Assembly: GCF_014196225.1 (NCBI RefSeq)
Contig: NZ_JACIDI010000023.1
Span: 1-44,311 of the forward strand
DNA length: 44,311 bases
Source of the DNA: Bacteroides pyogenes
Lineage (GTDB): Bacteria > Bacteroidota > Bacteroidia > Bacteroidales > Bacteroidaceae
Direction of reading: 5' to 3'
Shown here one piece after another: positions 26,044-33,878 of the stretch. Within the stretch, counting starts at the first letter, position 1; every line of letters starts with the position of its first letter. The position numbers and the translations under genes were made by a program. The notes below the pieces were generated by a model. That model saw only the letters and a list, made by a program, of their open reading frames with translations. It was not told where the DNA came from and searched no databases.

Positions 26044-26700
26044 ATGAAGAAACTTATATTTGTATTGATTTCCTTATGGGTGGCGGGAACCCTCTTCCAA
26101 TCGTGCGATAACACGAAAACTTATGCTGAATTGCTGGAAGAAGAGAGAGATGCCGTAAAAGCGTTTATTAAAGACAGTGCCATTCGCGTCATTTCTTTGG
26201 AAGAATTTGAGAAAGATACCATCACGGCTTCGAAAGAGGCGGGAGATGATTTCGACGAGTTTGTGGCCTTCTCCAACGGGGTATATCTGCAAATCATCAA
26301 TCGCGGCGACAAGGAAACCAAGGCGCATTTCGTAAACGGAGATGAAATTTGCGCCCGCTACCTGGAAAAGAATGTGGCGACACGTGAAACGGCTTGCTTC
26401 AATATCTTTCAGCCCGATTGGCAAGATGCGGGCAGGGTTTATACGCAACCGGCTGTTTTCCGTTATGTAAATAACGGTACATCTTCCGCTTACGGTATTT
26501 TTACGGAGATGGATTATTTGTGGTCGAGCTATTACCAAAGCACAGCCGTACCTGCGGGATGGCTGCTGTCTCTGCCTTATCTTTGGAATGGCGCACGCAT
26601 TCGTCTTATCATTCCGTCGAAAATGGGGCATTCTTCAGCACAACAGCATGTCACCCCTTACTATTATTACATTCAGAGCTTCTCGAAGGCGCAAAGCTAA
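26044..26700 (+). CDS. DUF4827 family lipoprotein
   Basis: A 218-residue protein with a lipoprotein signal (MKKLIFVLISLWVAGTLFQS then Cys22), so it is probably anchored in the envelope. The remainder fits DUF4827, a Bacteroidetes family, and resembles FKBP-type folds loosely in its C-terminal part (LPYLWNGARIRLIIPSKMGH). That resemblance is by eye and uncertain. It sits 35 bp before glmM in the same direction and the two may share a transcript. No catalytic residues can be assigned. Confidence 0.85.
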   Translation: MKKLIFVLISLWVAGTLFQSCDNTKTYAELLEEERDAVKAFIKDSAIRVISLEEFEKDTITASKEAGDDFDEFVAFSNGVYLQIINRGDKETKAHFVNGDEICARYLEKNVATRETACFNIFQPDWQDAGRVYTQPAVFRYVNNGTSSAYGIFTEMDYLWSSYYQSTAVPAGWLLSLPYLWNGARIRLIIPSKMGHSSAQQHVTPYYYYIQSFSKAQS

Positions 26701-26735
26701 GAACATTCATATTAAATATTTTTTTTAAAAAGATC

Positions 26736-28124
26736 ATGACTTTAATCAAATCGATTTCCGGAATCCGCGGTACCATCGGCGGAAAAGCGGGTGAAGGATT
26801 GAATCCGCTCGATATTGTGAAATTCACTTCTGCGTATGCTACGCTGATTCGTAAAACCTGTACGGTAAAAAGCAATAAGATAGTTGTAGGCCGCGATGCC
26901 CGCATTTCCGGCGAAATGGTAAAGAACGTGGTAGTGGGAACCCTCATGGGAATGGGATGGGACGTAGTCGATATCGATTTGGCCTCTACTCCGACTACCG
27001 AACTTGCCGTGACGATGGAAGGCGCTTCGGGCGGTATCATTCTTACGGCTTCGCATAATCCCAGACAGTGGAACGCGCTTAAACTTCTGAACGAACGCGG
27101 CGAGTTCCTGAACACTGCCGAAGGCGAGGAGGTTCTTCGCATTGCCGAAGCGGAAGAATTCGACTATGCCGATGTAGACTGCTTGGGCTCTTATCGCAAA
27201 GACCTGTCTTACAACCAAAAGCATATCGACTGTGTGCTGGCTCTCGACTTGGTGGATGTGGAAGCCATCAAGAAGGCGAATTTCCGCGTGGCGATCGATG
27301 CCGTGAACTCGGTGGGAGGGATCATTCTTCCCGAATTGCTCGAACGCCTCGGAGTGAAACATGTGGAAAAACTCTACTGTGAACCTACCGGAGATTTCCG
27401 GCATAACCCCGAACCGCTTGAGAAAAACCTGGGCGACATCATGAATCTGATGAAAAGCGGCAAGGCGGACGTGGCTTTTGTGGTAGACCCGGACGTAGAC
27501 CGCCTGGCAATGATTTGTGAAGACGGAACGATGTACGGCGAGGAATATACGTTGGTGACGGTAGCCGATTATGTGTTGAAGCATACGCCCGGCAATACGG
27601 TATCCAACTTAAGCTCGACCCGTGCTTTGCGCGACGTGACCCGAAAGTACGGAATGGAATACAATGCTTCTGCCGTGGGCGAAGTGAATGTGGTGACGAA
27701 GATGAAAGAAACCAATGCCGTAATCGGCGGTGAGGGCAACGGAGGAGTTATTTATCCGGCAAGCCACTACGGACGAGACGCATTGGTGGGTATCGCTTTG
27801 TTCCTCAGTCATCTGGCTCATGAAGGCAAGAAAGTGAGCGAACTTCGCGCTACGTATCCTCCTTATTTTATCGCAAAAAACAAGGTAGACCTGACTCCCG
27901 GAATAGATGTGGACGCTATCCTGGCTAAAGTGAAGGAACTTTATAAGAATGAAGAAATCAATGATATAGATGGAGTGAAGATAGACTTTGCCGATAAGTG
28001 GGTGCATCTGCGCAAGAGCAATACCGAACCGATTATCCGTGTGTACAGCGAAGCCTCGACGATGGAAGCGGCTGAGGAAATCGGACGGCAGATTATGGAT
28101 GTAATCAACGAACTGGCCAAATAA
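26736..28124 (+). CDS. glmM: Phosphoglucosamine mutase
   Basis: Converts glucosamine-6-phosphate to glucosamine-1-phosphate for peptidoglycan and LPS precursors. From ATG 26736 it has 462 residues, in the family range. The four alpha-D-phosphohexomutase signatures are present: SGIRGTIGG at the N terminus, the phosphoserine loop TASHNPRQWNALKLL, the metal loop DPDVDRLAMI, the sugar loop GGEGNGGVIYP, and the C-terminal phosphate-binding RKSNTEPIIRVYSEA. Phosphomannomutase or phosphoglucomutase activity cannot be excluded by eye. The frame runs upstream inside the DUF4827 gene, but that extension is not real. Confidence 0.93.
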   Translation: MTLIKSISGIRGTIGGKAGEGLNPLDIVKFTSAYATLIRKTCTVKSNKIVVGRDARISGEMVKNVVVGTLMGMGWDVVDIDLASTPTTELAVTMEGASGGIILTASHNPRQWNALKLLNERGEFLNTAEGEEVLRIAEAEEFDYADVDCLGSYRKDLSYNQKHIDCVLALDLVDVEAIKKANFRVAIDAVNSVGGIILPELLERLGVKHVEKLYCEPTGDFRHNPEPLEKNLGDIMNLMKSGKADVAFVVDPDVDRLAMICEDGTMYGEEYTLVTVADYVLKHTPGNTVSNLSSTRALRDVTRKYGMEYNASAVGEVNVVTKMKETNAVIGGEGNGGVIYPASHYGRDALVGIALFLSHLAHEGKKVSELRATYPPYFIAKNKVDLTPGIDVDAILAKVKELYKNEEINDIDGVKIDFADKWVHLRKSNTEPIIRVYSEASTMEAAEEIGRQIMDVINELAK

Positions 28125-28173
28125 CCCGGCCTGAATTACTGCTTTCACTGTACGCAGTATCGAATTTATAGAG

Positions 28174-28228
28174 GAAAGTGCCGTTTCAATCCTGTTTGTG
28201 CAGGAAGAAACGGCGCTTTCTTTTTTTT
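28174..28228 (+). terminator. Rho-independent terminator of glmM
   Basis: GAAAGTGCCGTTTC (28174-28187) pairs with GAAACGGCGCTTTC (28207-28220) with one G-U pair. The loop contains an inner CCTG/CAGG stem, and eight T residues follow. It lies 50 bp past the glmM stop. The rest of the 28125-28387 gap shows nothing further. Confidence 0.85.
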
Positions 28229-28387
28229 CTTGCGCATGCTGTATACCGTTTGGATAGACTTCCGTTCATGATTTGCGCTTGGTGAAGGTGAAATATGCGG
28301 AAAAAGTTTTTTTCACAGGTGCGTCCTGCAAAGAATAAACAATTATACGTATAAAACCGTTTCTTCATTAGTGTAAATAAATATGCA

Positions 28388-28936
28388 ATGTATATGAAAA
28401 GAGGTTTTTTGCTCGTATTGAGTCTGTTTTTTATGTTTTCTCTAAGTGCGCAGAAGAAGACGCTCCACGATTTTACGGTGAAAACAATCGACGGGAAGGA
28501 CTTCTCTTTATCGACCCTGAAAGGTAAAAAAGTGTTGGTGGTGAATGTGGCATCAAAATGCGGCCTTACACCGCAGTACACCGAGCTAGAGCAGTTGTAC
28601 CGGACGTATAAGGATCGAAATTTTGTGATTATAGGTTTTCCTGCCAATAATTTCATGGGGCAGGAACCCGGCAGCAATGAAGAGATTGCCGCCTTCTGTT
28701 CGTTAAACTATGGAGTCACTTTCCCGATGATGGCGAAGATTTCCGTGAAAGGCGAGGAGCAGGCGCCGCTTTACCGATGGTTGACCGAAAAAACGGAAAA
28801 TGGTAAAGAAAACGCTCCCGTGCAATGGAATTTCCAAAAGTTTATGATTGATACGGACGGACAATGGGTCGGATTCGCCACTCCTAAGGAGAGTCCGTTA
28901 TGCAATAAGATTACCGATTGGATAGAGAAAGAGTGA
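28388..28936 (+). CDS. Glutathione peroxidase-like thiol peroxidase, exported
   Basis: A 182-residue protein with an N-terminal signal peptide (KRGFLLVLSLFFMFSLSAQ) and a thioredoxin-like peroxidase domain. The catalytic cysteine is in NVASKCGLTPQYTEL, and the WNFQKF tryptophan motif is present. The second family motif reads GFPANNFMGQEPGSNEE, with Asn where most members have the catalytic Gln (usually FPCNQF). It likely reduces peroxides in the periplasm using thioredoxin-type donors, not glutathione. The start could be 28388 or the ATG two codons later at 28394. The 3' end is partly repeated 66 bp downstream. Confidence 0.9.
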   Translation: MYMKRGFLLVLSLFFMFSLSAQKKTLHDFTVKTIDGKDFSLSTLKGKKVLVVNVASKCGLTPQYTELEQLYRTYKDRNFVIIGFPANNFMGQEPGSNEEIAAFCSLNYGVTFPMMAKISVKGEEQAPLYRWLTEKTENGKENAPVQWNFQKFMIDTDGQWVGFATPKESPLCNKITDWIEKE

Positions 28937-29029
28937 TTCCTCTCAACAGAATCTCAAGTTGGCATTCGGGATCATATCCCACTTGCGGCAGGAAAAGAGT
29001 GATTCCTCTTAACAGAATATCAAGGTGGC
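28928..29029. repeat. Imperfect direct repeat of the peroxidase gene tail, 66-bp offset
   Basis: The 36 bp at 28928-28963 (containing the stop codon, beginning AAAGAGTGATTCCTCT) recur at 28994-29029 with three mismatches. The first copy covers the last codons of the peroxidase gene; the second is non-coding. Confidence 0.85.
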
Positions 29030-29116
29030 TCTCGCTTTACCCGGAATACTTCGGCTTCATCGGTTTTAATGCCTTATTTTTTACCTGAGCATGGTTGCTG
29101 TTTTTTCGTGCAACAC

Positions 29117-29626
29117 TCAGACAGACTTCAGGAAGACTTTATGAAACTCCTGTTCGAAATTGGGAGTAAACACCCCTTTCCCGAAGTTTTCTTTAATCTC
29201 TTGCATCGTCCAGAATCCGCTTTCGGCTACTTCTTTGCCGGGGCGGATTTTACCGTTGTATACGGTTTTGTGAACAAAAACGAGTTCTTTCTCGCAGTCC
29301 GACTCGTACACATAGCTTGTCAGCCGTTCGGCAGTGAATTCCGTAATTCCCAATTCCTCATAAGCCTCCCTGCGGAGAGCAGTCTCCACGCTTTCTCCCA
29401 AATCGATATGCCCGCCTACGGAAGTATCCCATTTGCCCGGTTGTATATCTTTCCATTCGGGGCGTTTTTGCAGGTACAGTTCTCCCCGGTCGTTGAATAC
29501 ATGCAGGTGAACTACGGGATGAAGCAGTTTGCTCCCGTTATGGCATTCCCCGCGGGTGGCCGTACCCGTGATGTTTCCTTGCTCGTCTACAAGGGGGAAT
29601 ATCTCCCGGTTATTATCGCTCGGCAT
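29117..29626 (-). CDS. NUDIX hydrolase
   Basis: From ATG 29626 this is a 169-residue protein with a complete Nudix box, GGHIDLGESVETALRREAYE followed by ELGI, carrying the metal-binding glutamates. The N-terminal part (FPLVDEQGNITGTATRGECH ... LLHPVVHLHVFN) resembles the isopentenyl-diphosphate isomerase / YfcD-like branch, so an IPP-isomerase-type fold is possible, but the diphosphate substrate cannot be named. It starts 14 bp after the queA stop on the same strand and is probably co-transcribed. The longer frame to 29941 runs inside queA and is not real. Confidence 0.9.
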   Translation of the reverse strand: MPSDNNREIFPLVDEQGNITGTATRGECHNGSKLLHPVVHLHVFNDRGELYLQKRPEWKDIQPGKWDTSVGGHIDLGESVETALRREAYEELGITEFTAERLTSYVYESDCEKELVFVHKTVYNGKIRPGKEVAESGFWTMQEIKENFGKGVFTPNFEQEFHKVFLKSV

Positions 29627-29640
29627 GGCAAATGATGTAA

Positions 29641-30861
29641 TTACGGGATTAGCAGCGAAGAGTCGCCGTAACTCAGGAACCGGAAATCGTGGCTCAGCGC
29701 ATAGTCGTAGATGGTTTTCCAGTCTCCTTTCACGAAAGCCGAAACAAGCAGCAGCAGTGTGCTTTGCGGTTGGTGGAAATTGGTGACCATCGCTTTTACG
29801 ATTTTGTAATCGTATCCCGGCGCGATGATAATCTGAGTGCTGGTGTGCAGTGTCTCCATGCCGTGGCGGTCGAGATAGTCGAGGATATTCTTCATCGCAT
29901 CCACCGGAGAGAGCGTGCTTTCCCGTTCGTAGGGTTGCCATTGGCGCACGTGCAGCTCTTTCTCTGTGAGTCCGGGATTGCCGGCCAGCGCCGCTCCGAT
30001 ATGGTAAAGGCTTTCGAGCGTCCGCACCGAAGTAGTGCCCACGGCGATAGCCCGACCTTCATGTTCGATTAGTTTTCGGATGGTGTTTCGGTGAACCGAA
30101 ATATATTCCGTGTGCATTTCGTGCCCTTCTATCTCTTCGCTTTTCACGGGTTTGAACGTTCCTGCTCCTACATGCAGCGTCAGCTCTTCGAGGTCTATAT
30201 TCTTCTTCCGGAGTTCGTCGAGCACGTGGGGAGTGAAGTGCAATCCGGCAGTGGGTGCCGCTACCGAACCTTTGATTTTCGAATACACCGTTTGGTAAGT
30301 CTCCTTATCGCTTTCTTGCGTATCCCGGTTCAGGTAAGGAGGAATGGGCAATTCGCCGAATACTTCCAGAATATCGGCAAAGGTCACCTCCTTGTTATCC
30401 CAAGTGAAGTCGATCCAATGGCTGGTTCCTCTGCATTCGCCTCTCGTTGCATTCAGTGTAATGAGATGTCCTTTTACTGTCATCTCCCGTTTCAGTGCTC
30501 CGTCTTTCCATTTCTTTAAGTTGCCCACCATGCAAAGCCAAGCGGCATGCTGCGTTTGCTGGAAGTTCAGCACATAATCATTCGGTTGAACCGGCTCCAG
30601 ACAGAATACTTCGATCAAAGCGCCCGTTTCTTTTCGGAAATGCAGTCGTGCCTGAATCACTTTCGTGTTGTTGAAAACCATCAGGCTGCCTTCGGGGATA
30701 TACTCGGGGAGCGAAGTGAAAACATCTTCGCCGACTTTTCCCTGCCGGTAAAGCAGAAGTTTCGACCGGTCGCGCATAGGTAATGGAAACTTGGCGATGC
30801 GTTCGTCGGGCAGGGTATAATTGAATTCGCTGATATGAATATGTTTCGGATTTTCTTTCAT
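29641..30861 (-). CDS. queA: tRNA preQ1(34) S-adenosylmethionine ribosyltransferase-isomerase
   Basis: Transfers the ribosyl group of SAM to preQ1 in tRNA, making epoxyqueuosine. The 406-residue protein has FNYTLPDERIAKFPLPMRDR at the N terminus and the central family motif PTAGLHFTPHVLDEL. GAGTFKPVKSEEIEGHEMHT and VGTTSVRTLE follow, then NFHQPQSTLLLLVSAF near the C terminus. It is longer than E. coli QueA (356), as I would expect for Bacteroidetes versions, with the extra length in the middle. The NUDIX gene follows in the same operon. Confidence 0.95.
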   Translation of the reverse strand: MKENPKHIHISEFNYTLPDERIAKFPLPMRDRSKLLLYRQGKVGEDVFTSLPEYIPEGSLMVFNNTKVIQARLHFRKETGALIEVFCLEPVQPNDYVLNFQQTQHAAWLCMVGNLKKWKDGALKREMTVKGHLITLNATRGECRGTSHWIDFTWDNKEVTFADILEVFGELPIPPYLNRDTQESDKETYQTVYSKIKGSVAAPTAGLHFTPHVLDELRKKNIDLEELTLHVGAGTFKPVKSEEIEGHEMHTEYISVHRNTIRKLIEHEGRAIAVGTTSVRTLESLYHIGAALAGNPGLTEKELHVRQWQPYERESTLSPVDAMKNILDYLDRHGMETLHTSTQIIIAPGYDYKIVKAMVTNFHQPQSTLLLLVSAFVKGDWKTIYDYALSHDFRFLSYGDSSLLIP

Positions 30862-31114
30862 TGTTCTAAATGTAAAAGAGGTCGGGCTTCAGGTTTCCGA
30901 TATTCTGTCACAACCTGTCCGCGCGGCAGATAAACATTCAATACGGACTTTTCCGTCACCCTCAACTTTTGTATCCTCGCCTGTGGGCAAGGGGAGTGAT
31001 GACCTGTGCGCCGTTCGCTCTTGGGGCATCCTCTGTCTTTTTGCATTCCTGTCTGCGGAAGATGACAGTGACAAAGCGCTTTATTTGTAGTTGAATTTAT
31101 TAATTATATAAGTA
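30862..31114. other. Non-coding region upstream of queA
   Basis: About 250 bp between queA and the tRNA gene. Short arginine-rich frames exist but have no family-like character. I see no clear promoter box or structured RNA here. Confidence 0.35.
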
Positions 31115-31145
31115 AGGCTGCCTCATTGTTACTTTGAGACAGCCT
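31115..31145. terminator. Hairpin downstream of tRNA-Pro
   Basis: AGGCTGCCTCA (31115-31125) pairs with TGAGACAGCCT (31135-31145) with one mismatch and a 9-nt loop. It lies 15 bp past the 3' end of the minus-strand tRNA. There is no long T-run in that direction, so termination is plausible but not certain. Confidence 0.5.
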
Positions 31146-31159
31146 CTTCTTTTCACCAG

Positions 31160-31234
31160 TCGGGGTGACTGGATTCGAACCAGCGACCACACGCCCCCCA
31201 GACGCGTACTCTAACCGGGCTGAGCTACACCCCG
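31160..31234 (-). tRNA. tRNA-Pro (anticodon GGG)
   Basis: The minus strand folds as a standard 75-nt tRNA. The acceptor CGGGGTG pairs with CACCCCG, with the C1-G72 pair typical of bacterial tRNA-Pro. The D arm is GCTC/GAGT, and the anticodon stem is CGCGT/GCGTG around CTGGGGG, so the anticodon is GGG. The T arm is GCTGG-TTCGAAT-CCAGT. The discriminator base is A. The 3' CCA is not encoded. Confidence 0.96.
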
Positions 31235-31579
31235 AATTGCGGATGCAAAAGTAATGCTTTATTTTGAAATAACAAATAAATCGGTGTGTTTTTGTTTTGC
31301 CTCAAAAGTTGTTTTTGTCACTAAGGGCTTATTATTATGGTGTTGCATACATATAATAAGTTATTCAGGCCGTTTCGGGAATTGGTAGAATAACATCGCA
31401 ATATTTGCTGAGATAGCATCGGAAAATACGGTGTGGTTTATTCCGGATGACGGATTACGGAGTAAATACTTTATTTCTCTATTGGGCAACAGTGATGATA
31501 GCGCTTCGGAAAGGAGAGAATGAGTGCAATTATTGCTCCATTACTTCATTGCTTCATTGGGCAATACGGCCTCATCGTA
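31235..31579. other. Non-coding AT-rich region upstream of tRNA-Pro
   Basis: About 345 bp without a credible ORF. The bases next to the tRNA (TGCAAAAGTAAT at 31244 onward) contain a minus-strand TTTTGC stretch likely to belong to the tRNA promoter. Further right, TATTGGGCAA/CATTGGGCAA occur twice (near 31479 and 31556), the only repetition I see. Confidence 0.35.
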
Positions 31580-31712
31580 CCGGTTTATATACCTGTTGAA
31601 CTGACCATATATACCTACCGTGGTGGCCATATATACTTACCCCTGCTGACCATATATGCCTACCGCGGTAGCCATATATGGCTACCGAGCTGACTATATA
31701 TGTATACCGGAC
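31580..31712. repeat. Degenerate 22-bp tandem repeat (about 6 units)
   Basis: Units begin near 31580, 31602, 31624, 31647, 31669 and 31691, a spacing of 22 bp with one 23. The shared pattern is TGaCCATATATrCCTACCG with variable ends, reading ATATATACCTACCG, ATATATACTTACCC, ATATATGCCTACCG, ATATATGGCTACCG and ATATATGTATACCG in turn. Each unit contains the self-complementary ATATAT. There is no ORF. Confidence 0.8.
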
Positions 31713-31776
31713 GGGTTAAATATACAACGATGTTCTTTGCTACGCGATGGGTTTCCTTCGCCAATATAAGAGGGAC

Positions 31777-31869
31777 TTAAATCCCCCTACACTCGCGATA
31801 GAAAGCGATAACCGACTTTGCCGCCGGCTCTTGAAGGCAAATTTAAATTCCCATACACTCGCGATAGAA
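31777..31869. repeat. Imperfect direct repeat of the aroB tail, 66-bp offset
   Basis: The 27 bp at 31843-31869 (last codons and stop of aroB) recur at 31777-31803 with two mismatches; both share TACACTCGCGATAGAA. The outer copy is non-coding. The offset is 66 bp, the same as for the peroxidase gene tail. Confidence 0.85.
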
Positions 31870-32907
31870 GTCGAGCATTTCGAAAATCATGTTTTTGGAA
31901 GCTGTTTGGTTGATGCGTATGTCGCCGATCTCTCCCAATAAGGTGAAGTTGACATGCTCTGTCGAACTGTTTTTCTTATCGTGCGTCATCAATGCGTATA
32001 AGGTTTCGTATTGTTTGCAAGTGAAGAAGAAGATTCCGTAGTTCTCTTTTATGAACTGTATCATTTGCCGCATTTTGTCTTTGGGGAATCCGCAGGCGAT
32101 ATGCGAGAGATAAAGTTCGCAAACCAGTCCCCATGCTACGGCGTATCCGTGCAATACCGGGCGGTTTTCGGCAAGCGCCAGGCTTTCGAACGCGTGTCCT
32201 GCCGTATGTCCCAGATTCAAGGCCTTTCGGATGCCGTGTTCGTGAGGGTCTTGCTCTACCATCTCTTCTTTGATGTGCACCGATTGGCCCACTAACTTCC
32301 CGAGCACGCCGTAGTCAATGGCGGATATGTCGAAAGAAAGCAGTTCGCTCCAATGTGCCTCGTCACTGATTAGACCGTGCTTCAGCATCTCTGCATATCC
32401 GGACAGGAAGTTTGCCGTGTCCAGACTGCGTAGAAATCCGGTTTCTATCAGCACGCTGCTTGCCGGAGCAAAAGCGCCTATCTCGTTCTTCAGTCCGTTG
32501 AAGTTGATGCCGGTCTTGCCTCCCACAGATGCATCTACCATGGATAGCAGCGTTGTGGGAATGTTGATATAAGAGATTCCGCGCTTGAACGTTGCCGCAG
32601 CAAAACCTCCCAAGTCGGTCACCATTCCCCCACCCAGATTGATGAGCAGAGAGTGCCGTGTCGCCCCGTTCGTGCTCAGCGCCATCCATACGGAAGCCAA
32701 TGTGTCGATGTTTTTATGGATGTCTTCGGCGCCGATGCAGATATCTACGGCTCCTTTCAGAGAAGAAAGTTTATGCAGAACAGGGAGGCAGAGTTGCCGG
32801 GTGTGCTCGTCTGTCAGGATGAATAGTTTGTCGTGAGGGCACTTTCCGATAGCGCGAGCGAGGTCTTCTTCGAGATTCCCGCAGAGAATAACTTCTTGTT
32901 TATCCAT
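31843..32907 (-). CDS. aroB: 3-dehydroquinate synthase
   Basis: Second step of the shikimate pathway, converting DAHP to 3-dehydroquinate with NAD and a divalent metal. The 354-residue protein shows the NAD-binding NLGGGMVTDLGGFAAATFKR, the PTTLLSMVDASVGGKTGIN loop, and the metal-binding LNLGHTAGHAFES with its histidine. Length matches the family (about 360). The ATG at 32905-32907 lies 23 nt after a TACATTTG box. No other aro gene is adjacent. Confidence 0.96.
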   Translation of the reverse strand: MDKQEVILCGNLEEDLARAIGKCPHDKLFILTDEHTRQLCLPVLHKLSSLKGAVDICIGAEDIHKNIDTLASVWMALSTNGATRHSLLINLGGGMVTDLGGFAAATFKRGISYINIPTTLLSMVDASVGGKTGINFNGLKNEIGAFAPASSVLIETGFLRSLDTANFLSGYAEMLKHGLISDEAHWSELLSFDISAIDYGVLGKLVGQSVHIKEEMVEQDPHEHGIRKALNLGHTAGHAFESLALAENRPVLHGYAVAWGLVCELYLSHIACGFPKDKMRQMIQFIKENYGIFFFTCKQYETLYALMTHDKKNSSTEHVNFTLLGEIGDIRINQTASKNMIFEMLDFYRECMGI

Positions 32908-32930
32908 GTTTTCTTGGCTTTTTCTACCTG

Positions 32931-32938
32931 CAAATGTA
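32931..32938 (-). promoter_or_regulatory. -7 box of the aroB promoter
   Basis: The minus strand reads TACATTTG, a full match to TAnnTTTG, 23 nt upstream of the aroB ATG. Confidence 0.45.
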
Positions 32939-32992
32939 CATGATAATTTTCAGATTTCCCGAAGCAAATGAATATAAGTCTCTTTTTTTACT

Positions 32993-33000
32993 TACTTTTG
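32993..33000 (+). promoter_or_regulatory. -7 box upstream of the small membrane protein gene
   Basis: TACTTTTG matches TAnnTTTG, 31 nt before the ATG at 33032. The leader contains AAACATCCG twice in tandem. Its divergent partner is the aroB promoter about 55 bp away. Confidence 0.4.
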
Positions 33001-33031
33001 CCTTATTAAAAACATCCGAAAACATCCGATT

Positions 33032-33436
33032 ATGAAAGCTTTATTACCTGTCTTCTGCCGTCCTTTGGGATATGTCATTCTGCTGATTGCTTTATTCATC
33101 ATCCCGGTACTTTATATGCAGGGGCTTGTGACCGACCGAAACCTCTTGTTCTATAAAGAATGTACCAAGTTGCTGATGATGGCAGGATGCCTGTTCATTA
33201 TTTTTGCGCTGAATAAGCATGAAAGCCGTGAAACGGAGCAAATCCGCAATACTGCCGTTCGCAATGCTATCTTTTTCACTTTCCTCTTTGTCTTCGGAGG
33301 TATGCTTTGGCGCGTGCTGAAAGGCGATGTGATTAACGTCGACACTTCTTCTTTTCTTACTTTCCTGATTATAAACGTGCTTTGTTTGGAATTCGGTTTG
33401 AAGAAAGCGGTGGTAGACCGCCTTTTTAGAAAATAA
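33032..33436 (+). CDS. Small membrane protein of unknown function
   Basis: A 134-residue protein with about four predicted membrane helices: PLGYVILLIALFIIPVLYM, LLMMAGCLFIIFAL, NAIFFTFLFVFGGMLW and SSFLTFLIINVLCLEFGL. Basic residues lie in the loops. I do not recognise the family. It is divergent from aroB and stands alone. The good promoter box and clean frame make it a likely real gene of the inner membrane. Confidence 0.7.
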   Translation: MKALLPVFCRPLGYVILLIALFIIPVLYMQGLVTDRNLLFYKECTKLLMMAGCLFIIFALNKHESRETEQIRNTAVRNAIFFTFLFVFGGMLWRVLKGDVINVDTSSFLTFLIINVLCLEFGLKKAVVDRLFRK

Positions 33437-33878
33437 TTTCGCCTGCTCATTAAACCTTTCCTGAATCTGTCCGTCAAATAATCGTTGTTGGAATCTGTTT
33501 GAAAAACTGTTTCCATCTTTCCGTTCTTTGCTTTGAAACGATCTTGCCGTAATTTCACTTGTGCGATGAGAAAGATAGCAATCTATCCGACACGGAGCAT
33601 AAGCCGGTTTGTGATAAAAAAGCAGAATAGCTTTCTCTCCGGCAATTTGGAGTGACCGCTTCCTGAGTTTCGTCTTGTTGACTTTGAGATATTGCAGGAC
33701 TGTGTGTGAAAATGGAATGAAGGAGAAGAGAAACTACTGGTGGTCTGAGAAAAGGGATCGAAGTGCCTCATCCGTCGGATAAGGTCTATGAGAGACACGA
33801 CTGCTGGTCTGAGAAAAAGGCGGATAGACGAATGGAACCCGAACAGGTTTTTAGTGATTATAAAACGTAATAAGGTTA
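33437..33878. other. Non-coding spacer before the outer-membrane receptor
   Basis: About 440 bp. The only pattern I see is TGGTCTGAGAAAA at 33741-33753 and 33805-33817, a 13-bp direct repeat 64 bp apart within slightly longer similarity. A 71-codon minus-strand frame (33583-33798) is rich in Ser and Phe and has no family character. Confidence 0.4.

Noticed and set aside
26520..26735. Longer N terminus for glmM
   Set aside because: The extension lies inside the DUF4827 gene in another frame; the family N terminus begins at the ATG 26736.
33583..33798. 71-codon minus-strand frame before the outer-membrane receptor
   Set aside because: Ser/Phe/Arg-rich with no motif, signal peptide or promoter box.
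33741..33817. 13-bp direct repeat TGGTCTGAGAAAA as a mobile-element signature
   Set aside because: There are only two imperfectly extended copies 64 bp apart, with no inverted ends and no gene between them.
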